Shown: positions 1-7,461, counted from the stretch's first letter. The stretch is 14,065 nt of DNA from a bacterium (GCA_029946075.1 JAQSDT010000727.1:1-14065), one strand, 5' to 3'. Numbers and translations are program-made. Notes: a model not told the origin generated them from the letters alone.

Positions 1-426
1 ACCGAGGCCGTGCTGCGTGCGATGCAGGCCGTCGACGTCATGGCCTTCAGCGAGCGCAGCGTCACCGAACTCTCCGGCGGCGAACGCAGCCGCGTCGCGC
101 TGGCGCGGGCGCTGGCGGTGGAAGCGCCGATCATCCTGGCGGACGAGCCGACCGCCTCGCTGGATCCGCGGCATCAGATCGACGTCATGAAGAATCTGCG
201 CGGGATCGCCGACAACGGCGTGCTGGTCGTCGTGGTGACGCATGATCTCGGGCTTGCCGCACGCTTTGCCGATCACGTGCTGGTGCTGCGCGAGGGCGCG
301 CTGGTGTCGCAAGGACCGCCGGCGCAGGCGCTCTCCGAGCAGGTGATGGCCGATGTCTTCCGGATCAGCGCCTATCGCGCGGAGTATCAGCGCGAGGCCG
401 TGATCGTGCCGTGGGCGGATCTGTGA
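1..426 (+). CDS. Iron-siderophore/cobalamin-type ABC transporter ATP-binding protein (3' part)
   Basis: This is the C-terminal 141 codons of an ABC ATPase that enters from the left edge, so the start and the Walker A motif are outside the window. The ABC signature LSGGE lies at 70-84, followed by RSRVALARALA. Walker B reads IILADEP with the catalytic Asp-Glu at 142-147, then ASLD. The switch histidine (THDL) is at 241-243. The compact form, with no C-terminal oligopeptide or TOBE extension, resembles the FecE/FepC/BtuD group that powers uptake of ferric chelates, heme or cobalamin. The stop TGA overlaps the start of the next gene by one base, and that gene encodes a metal-chelate type binding protein, which supports this reading. 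Which chelate is carried cannot be told. The energising role is secure; the substrate class is inferred. Confidence 0.9.
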   Translation, partial: TEAVLRAMQAVDVMAFSERSVTELSGGERSRVALARALAVEAPIILADEPTASLDPRHQIDVMKNLRGIADNGVLVVVVTHDLGLAARFADHVLVLREGALVSQGPPAQALSEQVMADVFRISAYRAEYQREAVIVPWADL

Positions 427-1247
427 TGCGCCGATGCCTCGTCTCCCTGCTCGCGGCGCTGGCGATATCGACACAGGCGGCGTCAGCCGCCAACTTGCCG
501 CGGCTGGTGTCGATGAACGTCTGCGCCGATCAATTGCTGCTGACGCTGGCCGACCCCGAGCAAATTCTTGGACTGAGCAAATTTTCGCGCAATGGCTGGT
601 CGGGGGATGTCTCCGGCTATCCCATGCTGTCGGGCGGCGCGGAGGACGTGCTGCTGATCAGACCCGACATCGTCGTCGTCAGCGCGTTCGACAAGCGCTC
701 GACGCGGGAACTGCTGAAGGCCAAGGGGCTGCGTCTCGCCGAACTCGCCGTGCCGCGCAACCTGGCCGAAGCCCGCCGGCAAATCCGCGAGACCGGCGAC
801 CTCACCGGTCATCCCGAACGCGCGGCAACGGAGATCGCACGGCTGGATGCCGCCCTGGCGCGCGCCCGCAAGGCGGTGTCCGAGCGGCATTTCCGTGTGT
901 TGCCGCTGTCGCGGCGCGGCTGGGTGGCGGGCAGCGACAGTTTCGTCGGCTCGCTGCTGGCCGAAACCGGCCTGCGCAGCGCTGCCGGCGATCTCGGTTT
1001 CGATTTCGGCGGCTTCGCCTCGCTGGAGGCGATCGTCCAGCTGAGGCCGGATTATCTCGTGGTCGCGCAGGCAGGAAGTTATGCGCGCGACGACGGCCAG
1101 GCCTTCTTGCTGCATCCGGCGCTGGAGCGATTCTATCCGCCGGCCAAGCGCATCGTCATCCCGGAACGGCTGACCGAGTGCGGCGGCGTGATGCTGGCGG
1201 AAGCGCTGGACGTGCTCGCCGCGGAAGTGCAGCGGATCGGGAAGTAG
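426..1247 (+). CDS. Periplasmic ferric-siderophore/cobalamin ABC transporter substrate-binding protein
   Basis: A 273-residue secreted binding protein of the TroA/FepB/BtuF-like class (type III periplasmic binding fold). Residues 1-22 form a signal peptide: Arg-Arg near the start, a hydrophobic core, then an AASA-A cleavage region. The mature N-terminus reads LPRLVSMNVCADQLLLTL, matching the first strand and helix of this class, in which Cys34-Ala-Asp follows the first beta strand. A mid-protein RPDIVVVS block and a late RPDYLVVAQ block, each ending a Rossmann-like strand, and a terminal ECGGVMLAEALDVLA helix also fit. An in-frame GTG at 411 would give five more residues, but ATG 426 starts exactly at a signal peptide and overlaps the upstream stop as TGATG, so 426 was chosen. 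It is translationally coupled to the ATPase before it; any permease would lie left of the window. The ligand is probably a siderophore, heme or cobalamin; the sequence does not separate them. Confidence 0.88.
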   Translation: MRRCLVSLLAALAISTQAASAANLPRLVSMNVCADQLLLTLADPEQILGLSKFSRNGWSGDVSGYPMLSGGAEDVLLIRPDIVVVSAFDKRSTRELLKAKGLRLAELAVPRNLAEARRQIRETGDLTGHPERAATEIARLDAALARARKAVSERHFRVLPLSRRGWVAGSDSFVGSLLAETGLRSAAGDLGFDFGGFASLEAIVQLRPDYLVVAQAGSYARDDGQAFLLHPALERFYPPAKRIVIPERLTECGGVMLAEALDVLAAEVQRIGK

Positions 1248-1262
1248 AAGATCGTAATTGGT

Positions 1263-1407
1263 GTCGTCCCGGCCTTGAGCTCAGATGCGCAATTGCGCAT
1301 CGGGGGACCCATACCGCGTGATCTATCGAGGGACAAAAGAAATCAGACGCCTGTCACTTAAACAACAGGCGCCTGGGGTTATGGGTCCCGGCCTTCGCCG
1401 GGACGAC
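1263..1407. repeat. MITE-like nested palindromic repeat, copy 1
   Basis: The 145-base element fills most of the gap between two convergent genes. The ends are GTCGTCCCGG (1263-1272) and its reverse complement CCGGGACGAC (1398-1407). An inner inverted pair, GGGACCCATA (1304-1313) and TATGGGTCCC (1380-1389), brackets the centre. The right arm folds into an 8-bp hairpin (1385-1404, loop CTTC). The left arm contains the perfect 18-base palindrome GATGCGCAATTGCGCATC (1284-1301). The centre has a further hairpin, CGCCTGT/ACAGGCG (1348-1354 with 1365-1371). A second copy lies at 11425-11544; the two share an identical 26-base block (1304-1329) that includes CCGCGTGATCTATCGA. It encodes no protein. 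It could terminate transcription from both sides, although no T-run follows the stems. Confidence 0.8.
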
Positions 1408-1413
1408 AATCAG

Positions 1414-2607
1414 TTACTTCGTCAACGGGCAGCCTGAATCCTTCGCCGACGGGAACGCCTTGTCGCCGGGAACAACGGCGAGCTGCTTGTAGTAATCCCA
1501 CGGCTTCTTCGACTCCGACGGCTTCTTGACCTCGAACAGATAGAGGTCGTGCACCATGCGGCCGTTCTCCAGCACCTTGCCGCCCTGCGCGAAGAGGTCG
1601 TCGACCGGGAGCTCCTTCAGCTTCTTCGCCACGGCCTCGGTCTCCTTGGTACCGGCCGCCTTCACCGCTTTCAGATATTGCAGCGTCGCCGAGTAGGTAC
1701 CGGCCTGGATCATGTTCGGCATCCGCCCGGTGCGCTTGAAGAAGCGCTCGCCGAGCGCGCGGCTCTTGTCGTCGCGATCCCAATAGTAACCCTCGGTGAG
1801 CACCAGACCCTGGGCGGCTTCGAGTCCAAGCGCGTGGACGTCGCTCGCCACCAGCAACAGCCCGGCCAGTTTCTGGCCGCCCCTGACGATACCGAATTCC
1901 GCCGCCTGCTTGATCGAATTCGACGTGTCGAGACCCGCATTGGCGAGCCCGATAATCTTGGCCTTCGAGCTCTGTGCCTGCAGCAGGAAGGAGGAGAAGT
2001 CCGACGAGTTAAGGGGGACGCGGACCGTGCCGAGCACCTTGCCGCCCTTGGCCTTGACGAGATCGCCGGTGTCCTTTTCCAGCGCATAGCCGAAGGCGTA
2101 GTCGGCGGTCAGGAAGAACCAGCTGTCGCCGCCGGCCTCCACCAGCGCGCCGCCTGTACCGACGGCGAGCGCATGGGTGTCGTAGGCCCAGTGGAATCCA
2201 TAGGGCTGACAGGCGTCGCCGGTCAGGCGCGAGGTCGCGGCCCCGACGACGATATCGATCTTCTTCTTTTCCTTCGAAAGCTCATGGATCGCGAGCGCCA
2301 CCGAGGACGTCGTCAACTCGGTGATCATGTCGACGTTCTCGACGTCGTACCAGCGCCGCGCGATCGTAGCTCCGAGATCCGGCTTGTTCTGATGATCGGC
2401 GGAAATGACTTCGATCTTGTGACCGAGCACCTCGCCGCCGAAATCCTCGACCGCCATCTTGGCGGCTTCGAACGACCATTTGCCGCCGTAGTCGGCATAG
2501 ACGCCGGTTTGATCGTTCAGAATGCCGATCTTGACGCCTTGCGCCATCGCCGGCGCAGCAAGCAACAGTCCACCGGCCGCGATGGCCGCCAATAATCCCG
2601 ACTTCAT
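1414..2607 (-). CDS. Type I periplasmic substrate-binding protein, branched-chain amino acid (LivK-like) family
   Basis: A 397-residue secreted binding protein of the Peripla_BP_6 family, which feeds HAAT-type ABC transporters for branched-chain amino acids, amides, aromatic acids or similar small molecules. Residues 1-22 are a signal peptide ending in AMA before QG. The mature protein begins VKIGILNDQTGVYADYGG, the usual first strand and ligand loop. Tyr-Gly-Phe-His-Trp-Ala-Tyr-Asp around 136-143 is typical of the subgroup. Cys133 and Cys393, the latter near the C-terminus in SGCPLTK, are the two positions often paired in related proteins (inference). An in-frame ATG 16 codons upstream exists, but ATG 2607 is preceded by AGGAG (2613-2617, minus strand) five bases away and opens directly on the signal peptide. 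No permease or ATPase of this family is nearby, so it is an orphan. It is divergent from the dehydrogenase-ligase genes and may sense or import a related substrate. Confidence 0.93.
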   Translation of the reverse strand: MKSGLLAAIAAGGLLLAAPAMAQGVKIGILNDQTGVYADYGGKWSFEAAKMAVEDFGGEVLGHKIEVISADHQNKPDLGATIARRWYDVENVDMITELTTSSVALAIHELSKEKKKIDIVVGAATSRLTGDACQPYGFHWAYDTHALAVGTGGALVEAGGDSWFFLTADYAFGYALEKDTGDLVKAKGGKVLGTVRVPLNSSDFSSFLLQAQSSKAKIIGLANAGLDTSNSIKQAAEFGIVRGGQKLAGLLLVASDVHALGLEAAQGLVLTEGYYWDRDDKSRALGERFFKRTGRMPNMIQAGTYSATLQYLKAVKAAGTKETEAVAKKLKELPVDDLFAQGGKVLENGRMVHDLYLFEVKKPSESKKPWDYYKQLAVVPGDKAFPSAKDSGCPLTK

Positions 2608-2898
2608 TTTTTCTCCTGGAATTTTTTGTCGAAGGAATTTTGCAACGCTAATCAATAACCCCGCACCTGCCCATCCATTTCAGACAGGACGAAAGCATTG
2701 AGGGAACTCGCCTTCCCCCGAATTCGATGTCGCGGACGACGGAGCGTCGCACACCGTTGTCTTGCGTTGTGTGGTCATAGCGTGACGAACCCGCCCTCCA
2801 TCCGCTGCATCTTCGAGCATGACGACGCGAATTTGATCAGCTAACCTTGCATCCAAAGGTCCTCCAAGGGCCGACAAAATGTCCCGGGAGGACAGCGC
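2608..2898. promoter_or_regulatory. Divergent intergenic region (291 bases)
   Basis: This gap separates the minus-strand LivK-like gene from the plus-strand dehydrogenase gene, so it should hold promoters for both. No clear -35/-10 pair and no sigma-54 type GG-N10-GC element was found. Close to the minus-strand gene the octamer GGAATTTT occurs twice (2618-2625 and 2634-2641), 16 bases apart, just upstream of that gene's ribosome-binding site. The middle part (about 2700-2850) shows no open frame worth calling and no tRNA-like fold. A regulatory role rests only on its position between divergent genes. Confidence 0.45.
2886..2892 (+). promoter_or_regulatory. Ribosome-binding site fixing a GTG start
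   Basis: GGGAGGA lies six bases before GTG 2899, a near-ideal Shine-Dalgarno position. The ATG at 2879 is out of frame with the dehydrogenase. Upstream in its frame there is no ATG or GTG before a TAA at 2842, so this site decides the start. Confidence 0.75.
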
Positions 2899-4053
2899 GT
2901 GCATCAGGGGCGTGTCGTATTCGGCGCCATGGACGAGGTCGTATTCGGACGGCCGGCATCCGAGGCGATCGTCGAGCAAATGGACCGTCTGCGGGCAAAC
3001 CGCGCCTTCCTGATGGTCAGCGGCACGCTGAACCGCGAAACCGACATCATAGAGAGTATCCGCCGCACGTTCGGCCCGCGCTGCGTCGGTGTGTTCGACG
3101 CCATGCCGGCACACACGCCGCGTTCGGCCGTCATCGCCGCCACCCTTCAGGCCCGCGCGGCCGATGCCGATCTCATCGTCACCATCGGCGGCGGCTCGAT
3201 CACCGACGGCGCCAAGGCCGTGCAGCTTTGCCTTGCCAACGACATCGGCGCCGTCGACGACATCGACCGCATCAAGGCCGGCCGCGGCGGCGCACCGCAG
3301 CTGGTTGCACCGACGGTGCGCCAGATCAGCGTGCCGACAACGATCGCCGGCGGCGAGTTCTCGTCCACGGCTGGCGTCACCAATGAGCGGACCAGGGTCA
3401 AGGAAGCGCTGCGCCATCCACTATTGATCCCGCGCGCCACTATCCTCGATCCCTGGCTCAGCCTGCACACACCGGAATGGCTGTTCCTGTCGACCGGCAT
3501 CCGCGCCGTCGATCATTGCGTCGAGGGCGTCTGCTCGCGCGAGGCGCATCCGTATGGCGATGCGCAGGCGCTCAAGGGGCTGGCGATGCTGGCGCAGGCG
3601 CTGCCGCGCGTAAAATCCGATCCCAAGGACATCGAAGCGCGGATGGATTGCCAGATCGGCACCTGGCTTTCGACCGGCCCGCTGGCGTCGGGCGTGCCGA
3701 TGGGCGCCAGCCACGGCATCGGCTACGTGCTCGGCGCCGAATTCGGCGTGCCGCACGGCCATACCTCCTGCGTGATGCTGCCCTCGGTGATGCGCTGGAA
3801 CAAGACCGTCAACGCCGATCGGCAGGCGCTGGTCGCAGCCGCGATGGGCCATCCGAACGAGGACGCCGGCGACGTGCTCGACCGCTTCATTCGCGGCCTC
3901 GGCATGCCGCGCAGCCTGCGCGAGGTCAATGTCGGCGCCGAACATTTCGACCGCATTGCCCGGCAGGCGATGGGAACGCCGTGGGTGCCGCGCAACCCGC
4001 GCAAGATCGAGGGCCCGGCGCAGGTTCGCGAAATTCTGGATATGGCGGCGTAA
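2899..4053 (+). CDS. Iron-containing alcohol dehydrogenase family protein, maleylacetate reductase-like
   Basis: A 384-residue cytoplasmic NAD(P)-dependent oxidoreductase of the group III (iron-type) alcohol dehydrogenase/maleylacetate reductase family, of normal length. It starts at GTG with a strong ribosome-binding site. Residues 4-9 (GRVVFG) open the dinucleotide domain, GGGSITDGAK at 97-106 is the cofactor glycine loop, and PTTIAGGEFSS at 146-156 is the conserved family block. The C-terminal helical domain normally holds a metal through Asp-x3-His plus two later His. Here the block reads TGIRAVDHCVE (199-209), so Arg202 stands where Asp is expected, while His206, His272 and His286 (VPHGH) are kept; the usual second His of the HxxxH pair is Tyr276. 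Loss of the Asp ligand is reminiscent of maleylacetate reductases, which are not strictly metal enzymes. The ligase gene follows after 16 bases, so it probably acts on the same compound. Family assignment is firm; substrate is unknown. Confidence 0.9.
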   Translation: MHQGRVVFGAMDEVVFGRPASEAIVEQMDRLRANRAFLMVSGTLNRETDIIESIRRTFGPRCVGVFDAMPAHTPRSAVIAATLQARAADADLIVTIGGGSITDGAKAVQLCLANDIGAVDDIDRIKAGRGGAPQLVAPTVRQISVPTTIAGGEFSSTAGVTNERTRVKEALRHPLLIPRATILDPWLSLHTPEWLFLSTGIRAVDHCVEGVCSREAHPYGDAQALKGLAMLAQALPRVKSDPKDIEARMDCQIGTWLSTGPLASGVPMGASHGIGYVLGAEFGVPHGHTSCVMLPSVMRWNKTVNADRQALVAAAMGHPNEDAGDVLDRFIRGLGMPRSLREVNVGAEHFDRIARQAMGTPWVPRNPRKIEGPAQVREILDMAA

Positions 4054-4069
4054 GGAGATCGAAGCCAAC

Positions 4070-5620
4070 ATGTATACCGGAAAGCACGTCAAGCTCCGCC
4101 CGCTTCAACCCGCCTTCATCATGGCGTCGACCGGCGAGGTCGTGACCTACCGCGAACTCGAAGCCCGCTCCAACCGGCTGGCGCATCTGTTTCGCCAGCG
4201 CGGGCTCAAGCGGCTCGACCATTATTCGATCTTCATGGAGAACAACAACCGCTACCTCGAGGCCTGCGGCGCCGGCGAACGCAGCGGGCTCTATTACACC
4301 TGCGTCAATTCCTATTTGACGGCAAGCGAGCTTGCTTACATCCTGACCAACAGCCAGTCGCGCATTCTGATCACCTCCGTCGAGAAGCTCGACGTCGCAC
4401 GCGAGGCGCTGAAGCAATGCCCGCTGGTCGAACTCTGCATCGTCGCCGACGGCAAGGGCGAAAGCGACCGCATCGTCGGCCTGCAGGAAGCGACCGCCGG
4501 TCTGCCGTCCACGCCGATCGCCGATGAGTATATCGGCACCGCGATGCTCTATTCGTCCGGCACCACCGGCCGGCCAAAGGGAATCCTGCGCCCGCTGCCG
4601 GAACAGCCCGCCGACCAGCAATTGCCGCTGTTCGATTTCCTGGTGAAGATCTGGCACTACCGCGAGGGCATGATCTATCTGTCTCCGGCGCCGCTCTATC
4701 ACTCCGCGCCGCAGGCCGCCGTCAACCTGACGATCAAGATGGGCGGCACCGCCATCATTATGGAGAAATTCGATCCGGAGCAGTATCTCGCGCTGGTCGA
4801 GAAGTGGGGCATCACGCATACCCAGCTGGTGCCGACGATGTTCTCGCGCATGCTGAAACTCCCGGAGGACGTCCGCAAGCGTTACGACCTCTCCTCGCTG
4901 CAGATTGCGATCCACGCTGCCGCGCCCTGCCCGGCCGCCGTCAAGGACGACATGATCAAGTGGTGGGGACCGATCATCCACGAATATTACGGCGCCACCG
5001 AAGGACTCGGCTTTACCGCCTGCGACAGCCATCAATGGCTGGCGCATCGCGGCACCGTCGGCAAGGTGCTGCTCGGCGACCTGCATATCCTCGACGAGAA
5101 CATGCAGTCTTGCCCGGTCGGCACGCCCGGAACCGTGTGGTTCAAGACCGCGACGCCGTTCGAATATTTCAGCGACCCCGGCAAGACCCAGGAGGCGCGT
5201 TCGGAAGACGGCAGCATGAGCACGGTCGGTGACGTCGGCTATGTCGACGACGACGGCTATCTCTACCTCACCGATCGCGCGACCTTCATGATCATTTCCG
5301 GTGGCGTGAACATCTATCCGCAGGAATGCGAGAACCTCCTGATCACCCACCCCAAGATCGCCGACGCCGCGGTGTTCGGCGTGCCAAATCCCGATCTCGG
5401 CGAGGAGGTGAAGGCGGTGGTGCAGCCGATGCCCGGCGTTTCGCCCGACCAGGAACTGGCGGACGAACTGATCGCCTTCTGCAACCAGTCGCTGTCGCGT
5501 CAGAAAGTGCCGCGCTCGATCGACTTCGAGGCCGAACTGCCGCGGCTGCCGACCGGCAAACTCTACAAGCGCCTGCTGCGCGATCGCTATTGGAGCAACA
5601 AGACCTCGCGGATCGTTTGA
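4070..5620 (+). CDS. AMP-forming acyl-CoA synthetase (acyl-CoA ligase, ANL superfamily)
   Basis: A 516-residue ATP-dependent acid:CoA ligase that makes an acyl-adenylate and then the CoA thioester. The motifs are in order: P-loop YSSGTTGRPKG at 161-171, the aromatic/ATP motif YYGATEG at 306-312, the ribose-binding Asp388 in GDVGY, the hinge region YLTDRATFMIISGGVNIYP at 399-417, and PTGK with catalytic Lys497 near the C-terminus. It is close in length and style to FadD-like ligases of medium or long-chain and aromatic acids, but the acyl pocket cannot be read by eye. The frame is open upstream to 3929 inside the previous gene; ATG 4070 was chosen because it follows the dehydrogenase stop with TAAGGAG 12 bases before it, and earlier residues look like out-of-frame Arg-rich sequence. 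Co-transcription with the dehydrogenase is very likely. It probably activates an acid linked to the imported compound. Confidence 0.93.
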   Translation: MYTGKHVKLRPLQPAFIMASTGEVVTYRELEARSNRLAHLFRQRGLKRLDHYSIFMENNNRYLEACGAGERSGLYYTCVNSYLTASELAYILTNSQSRILITSVEKLDVAREALKQCPLVELCIVADGKGESDRIVGLQEATAGLPSTPIADEYIGTAMLYSSGTTGRPKGILRPLPEQPADQQLPLFDFLVKIWHYREGMIYLSPAPLYHSAPQAAVNLTIKMGGTAIIMEKFDPEQYLALVEKWGITHTQLVPTMFSRMLKLPEDVRKRYDLSSLQIAIHAAAPCPAAVKDDMIKWWGPIIHEYYGATEGLGFTACDSHQWLAHRGTVGKVLLGDLHILDENMQSCPVGTPGTVWFKTATPFEYFSDPGKTQEARSEDGSMSTVGDVGYVDDDGYLYLTDRATFMIISGGVNIYPQECENLLITHPKIADAAVFGVPNPDLGEEVKAVVQPMPGVSPDQELADELIAFCNQSLSRQKVPRSIDFEAELPRLPTGKLYKRLLRDRYWSNKTSRIV

Positions 5621-5861
5621 CGCCGGTGCACGGTGGTGCGGTGCATCATCAGGGGTGAGGCATTATGGCGCGCGGATATTCGACGCGCCTGCATAATGGC
5701 GTGCGGATATCTGAAAAGCAGCTTGAAAGTTCCGCCACACGGATTTCGCGTAGTCCGAATTGTCAATTTTTGCATCGGCTTGCCCGGTTGCTAGGGCGCG
5801 CCGTCATGCTATCGTCCGGCGCAATCGGCCATCTGAGACCGAATTACAGTGGAGGGGACCT
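5621..5861 (+). promoter_or_regulatory. Leader region of the peptide-type transporter operon with paired repeats
   Basis: A 241-base non-coding gap between the ligase and the transporter binding protein. CATTATGGCGCGCGGATAT (5661-5679) recurs as CATAATGGCGTGCGGATAT (5692-5710): 17 of 19 bases match and the start-to-start distance is 31 bases, about three helical turns. The same segment can also fold: CATTATG+GCGCG (5661-5672) pairs with CGCGC (5684-5688) and, after a CTG bulge, CATAATG (5692-5698). This could be an operator for a dimeric regulator or a leader/attenuator structure. No T-run follows, so it is not a standard terminator. No convincing promoter hexamers were found. GGAGGGG at 5851-5857 is the ribosome-binding site for ATG 5862. 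Confidence 0.5.
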
Positions 5862-7460
5862 ATGCGGAGCGCACGAACGCTTGCCGCGGCAGTATTGTTG
5901 TTGCTGCTACCGGCTATTGACGCTGCATCAGCCGCTGAGCCGAAACAGGGCGGCATCCTGCGCGTCTATCACCGCGACAGTCCCGGCAGCGCCTCGATCC
6001 ACGAAGGCGCGACCTATTCGATCAACATTCCCTTCATGCCGGTCTTCAACAATCTCGTGATGTTCAAGCAGGACGTCGCGCAGAACAGCGTGGATTCGAT
6101 CGTGCCCGACCTGGCGGAGAGCTGGGCCTGGAGCAGCGACAACAAAAAACTGACCTTCAAGCTGCGCCAGGGCGTCAAATGGCACGACGGCAAGCCGTTT
6201 ACTTCCGCCGACGTCAAATGCACCTTCGACATGCTGATGGGCAAGTCGCCGCAGAAGTTCCGCCAGAACCCGCGCAAGTCCTGGTACGATCAGGTCGACG
6301 AGGTCACGGTCAACGGCGATTTCGAAGCGACGTTCAACATGAAGCGGCCACAGCCGGCGATCATCTCGCTGCTCGCCTCCGGCTACACGCCGGTCTATCC
6401 CTGCCACGTCTCGCCCGGCGACATGCGCACCAAGCCGATCGGAACCGGCCCGTTCAAGTTCGTCGAGTTCAAGGCCAATGAATCGATCAAGCTGACCAAG
6501 AACACCGACTATTTCAAGAAGGGCCTGCCGTACCTCGACGGCATGGAATTCACCATCATCACCAACCGTTCGACCGCCATCCTCGGTTTCGTATCGGGCA
6601 AGTTCGATATGACCTTCCCGACGGAAGTGTCGATCCCGCTGCTGAAGGAAGTGAAGGCGCAGGCGCCCGCAGCGGTCTGCGTCGTCGAACCGATCAACGT
6701 CTCGACCAACATCATCATCAATTCCTCGTCGACGCCGTTCGATAACATCGATATCAGGCGCGCGCTGGCGCTGGTGATCGACCGCAAGCCGTTTATCTCG
6801 ATCATGTTCGAGGGACAGGCCGATGTCGGCGGCACCATGCTGCCGGCGCCCGGCGGCCTGTGGGCGATGCCCAAGGAAATGCTCGAGAGTATTCCGGGCT
6901 ACGGCCCCAACATCGAGGCCAACCGGGACGAAGCGCGCAGGCTGATGCAGAAGGCCGGCTTCGGCCCGGACAAGCGCCTCGCCGTCAAGGTCGCCACCCG
7001 CAACATCCCGATCTACCGCGATCCTGCGGTGATCCTGATCGACCAGATGAAGGGCATCTTCATCGACGGCGAGCTCGACGTGGTCGATACCGCGCAATGG
7101 TTCCCGAAGGTCGCCCGCAAGGACTACCAGCTCGGACTCAACCTGACCGGCAACGCCGTCGACGATCCCGACCAGTCGTTCTACGAGAACTATTCCTGCG
7201 GGTCGGAGCGCAACTACACAAACTACTGCAACCGGGAAATCGAGAAGCTGTTCGACCAGCAATCGGCCGAGACCGACCGGGAAAAGCGCAAGAAGCTGGT
7301 GTGGGAAATCGACAAGAAGCTGCAGGAGGACGTGGCCCGCCCGATCATCTTCCACGGCCGCAGCGGCTCCTGCTGGCAGCCTTACGTCAAGGGCATTACC
7401 ATCATGGTGAACAGCTCCTATAACGGCTATCGTTACGAAGACGTCTGGATGGACAAGTAA
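5862..7460 (+). CDS. Peptide/opine-type ABC transporter substrate-binding protein (SBP_bac_5 family)
   Basis: A 532-residue exported solute receptor of the DppA/OppA class (family 5). The signal peptide covers about residues 1-24: a basic start, AAAVLLLLLPA core, and an ASA-A cleavage region. The mature part begins EPKQGGILRVYHRD. The family hallmark is a SWAWSSDNKKLTFKLRQGVK segment leading into WHDGKPFTSADVK (107-119). GTGPFKF, where the lobes meet, and DIRRALALVIDR, a helix typical of the family, follow. There are several Cys residues, including a pair near NYSCGSERNYTNYC. ATG 5862 was chosen over an upstream in-frame ATG (5760) because it has GGAGGGG four bases ahead and opens on the signal peptide. 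It heads a five-gene transporter set; a 91-base gap holding a palindrome separates it from the permeases. Relatives bind peptides, opines, nickel, heme or glycosides, so the ligand is open. Confidence 0.94.
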   Translation: MRSARTLAAAVLLLLLPAIDAASAAEPKQGGILRVYHRDSPGSASIHEGATYSINIPFMPVFNNLVMFKQDVAQNSVDSIVPDLAESWAWSSDNKKLTFKLRQGVKWHDGKPFTSADVKCTFDMLMGKSPQKFRQNPRKSWYDQVDEVTVNGDFEATFNMKRPQPAIISLLASGYTPVYPCHVSPGDMRTKPIGTGPFKFVEFKANESIKLTKNTDYFKKGLPYLDGMEFTIITNRSTAILGFVSGKFDMTFPTEVSIPLLKEVKAQAPAAVCVVEPINVSTNIIINSSSTPFDNIDIRRALALVIDRKPFISIMFEGQADVGGTMLPAPGGLWAMPKEMLESIPGYGPNIEANRDEARRLMQKAGFGPDKRLAVKVATRNIPIYRDPAVILIDQMKGIFIDGELDVVDTAQWFPKVARKDYQLGLNLTGNAVDDPDQSFYENYSCGSERNYTNYCNREIEKLFDQQSAETDREKRKKLVWEIDKKLQEDVARPIIFHGRSGSCWQPYVKGITIMVNSSYNGYRYEDVWMDK

Positions 7461-7461
7461 C

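Noticed and set aside
434..1321. Long plus-strand open frame overlapping the siderophore-type binding protein
   Set aside because: It is rich in Arg and Ala with no motif and lies wholly out of frame over a well-supported secreted protein; it is a high-GC shadow.
1348..1371. Intrinsic terminator of the LivK-like gene
   Set aside because: The stem is good, but no T-run follows on the minus strand, and it is better explained as the middle hairpin of the repeat element.
2732..2785. Short open frame or gene remnant in the divergent intergenic region
   Set aside because: It codes for under 20 residues with no ribosome-binding site and no recognisable similarity.
3926..5350. 474-codon minus-strand open frame antisense to the CoA ligase
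   Set aside because: The ligase frame holds all ANL motifs in order. The antisense frame has the Asp/Arg/Gly-rich look of high-GC antisense frames and no domain.
5777..5791. Sigma-54-like promoter (GG...GC) upstream of the transporter
   Set aside because: The GG and GC dinucleotides are separated by 11 bases, while sigma-54 promoters need 10, and the -24 box lacks TGGCAC.
5665..6060. Possible small gene in the transporter leader region
   Set aside because: It runs into the signal peptide of the binding protein in another frame, has no clear ribosome-binding site and its composition changes abruptly at the real gene.
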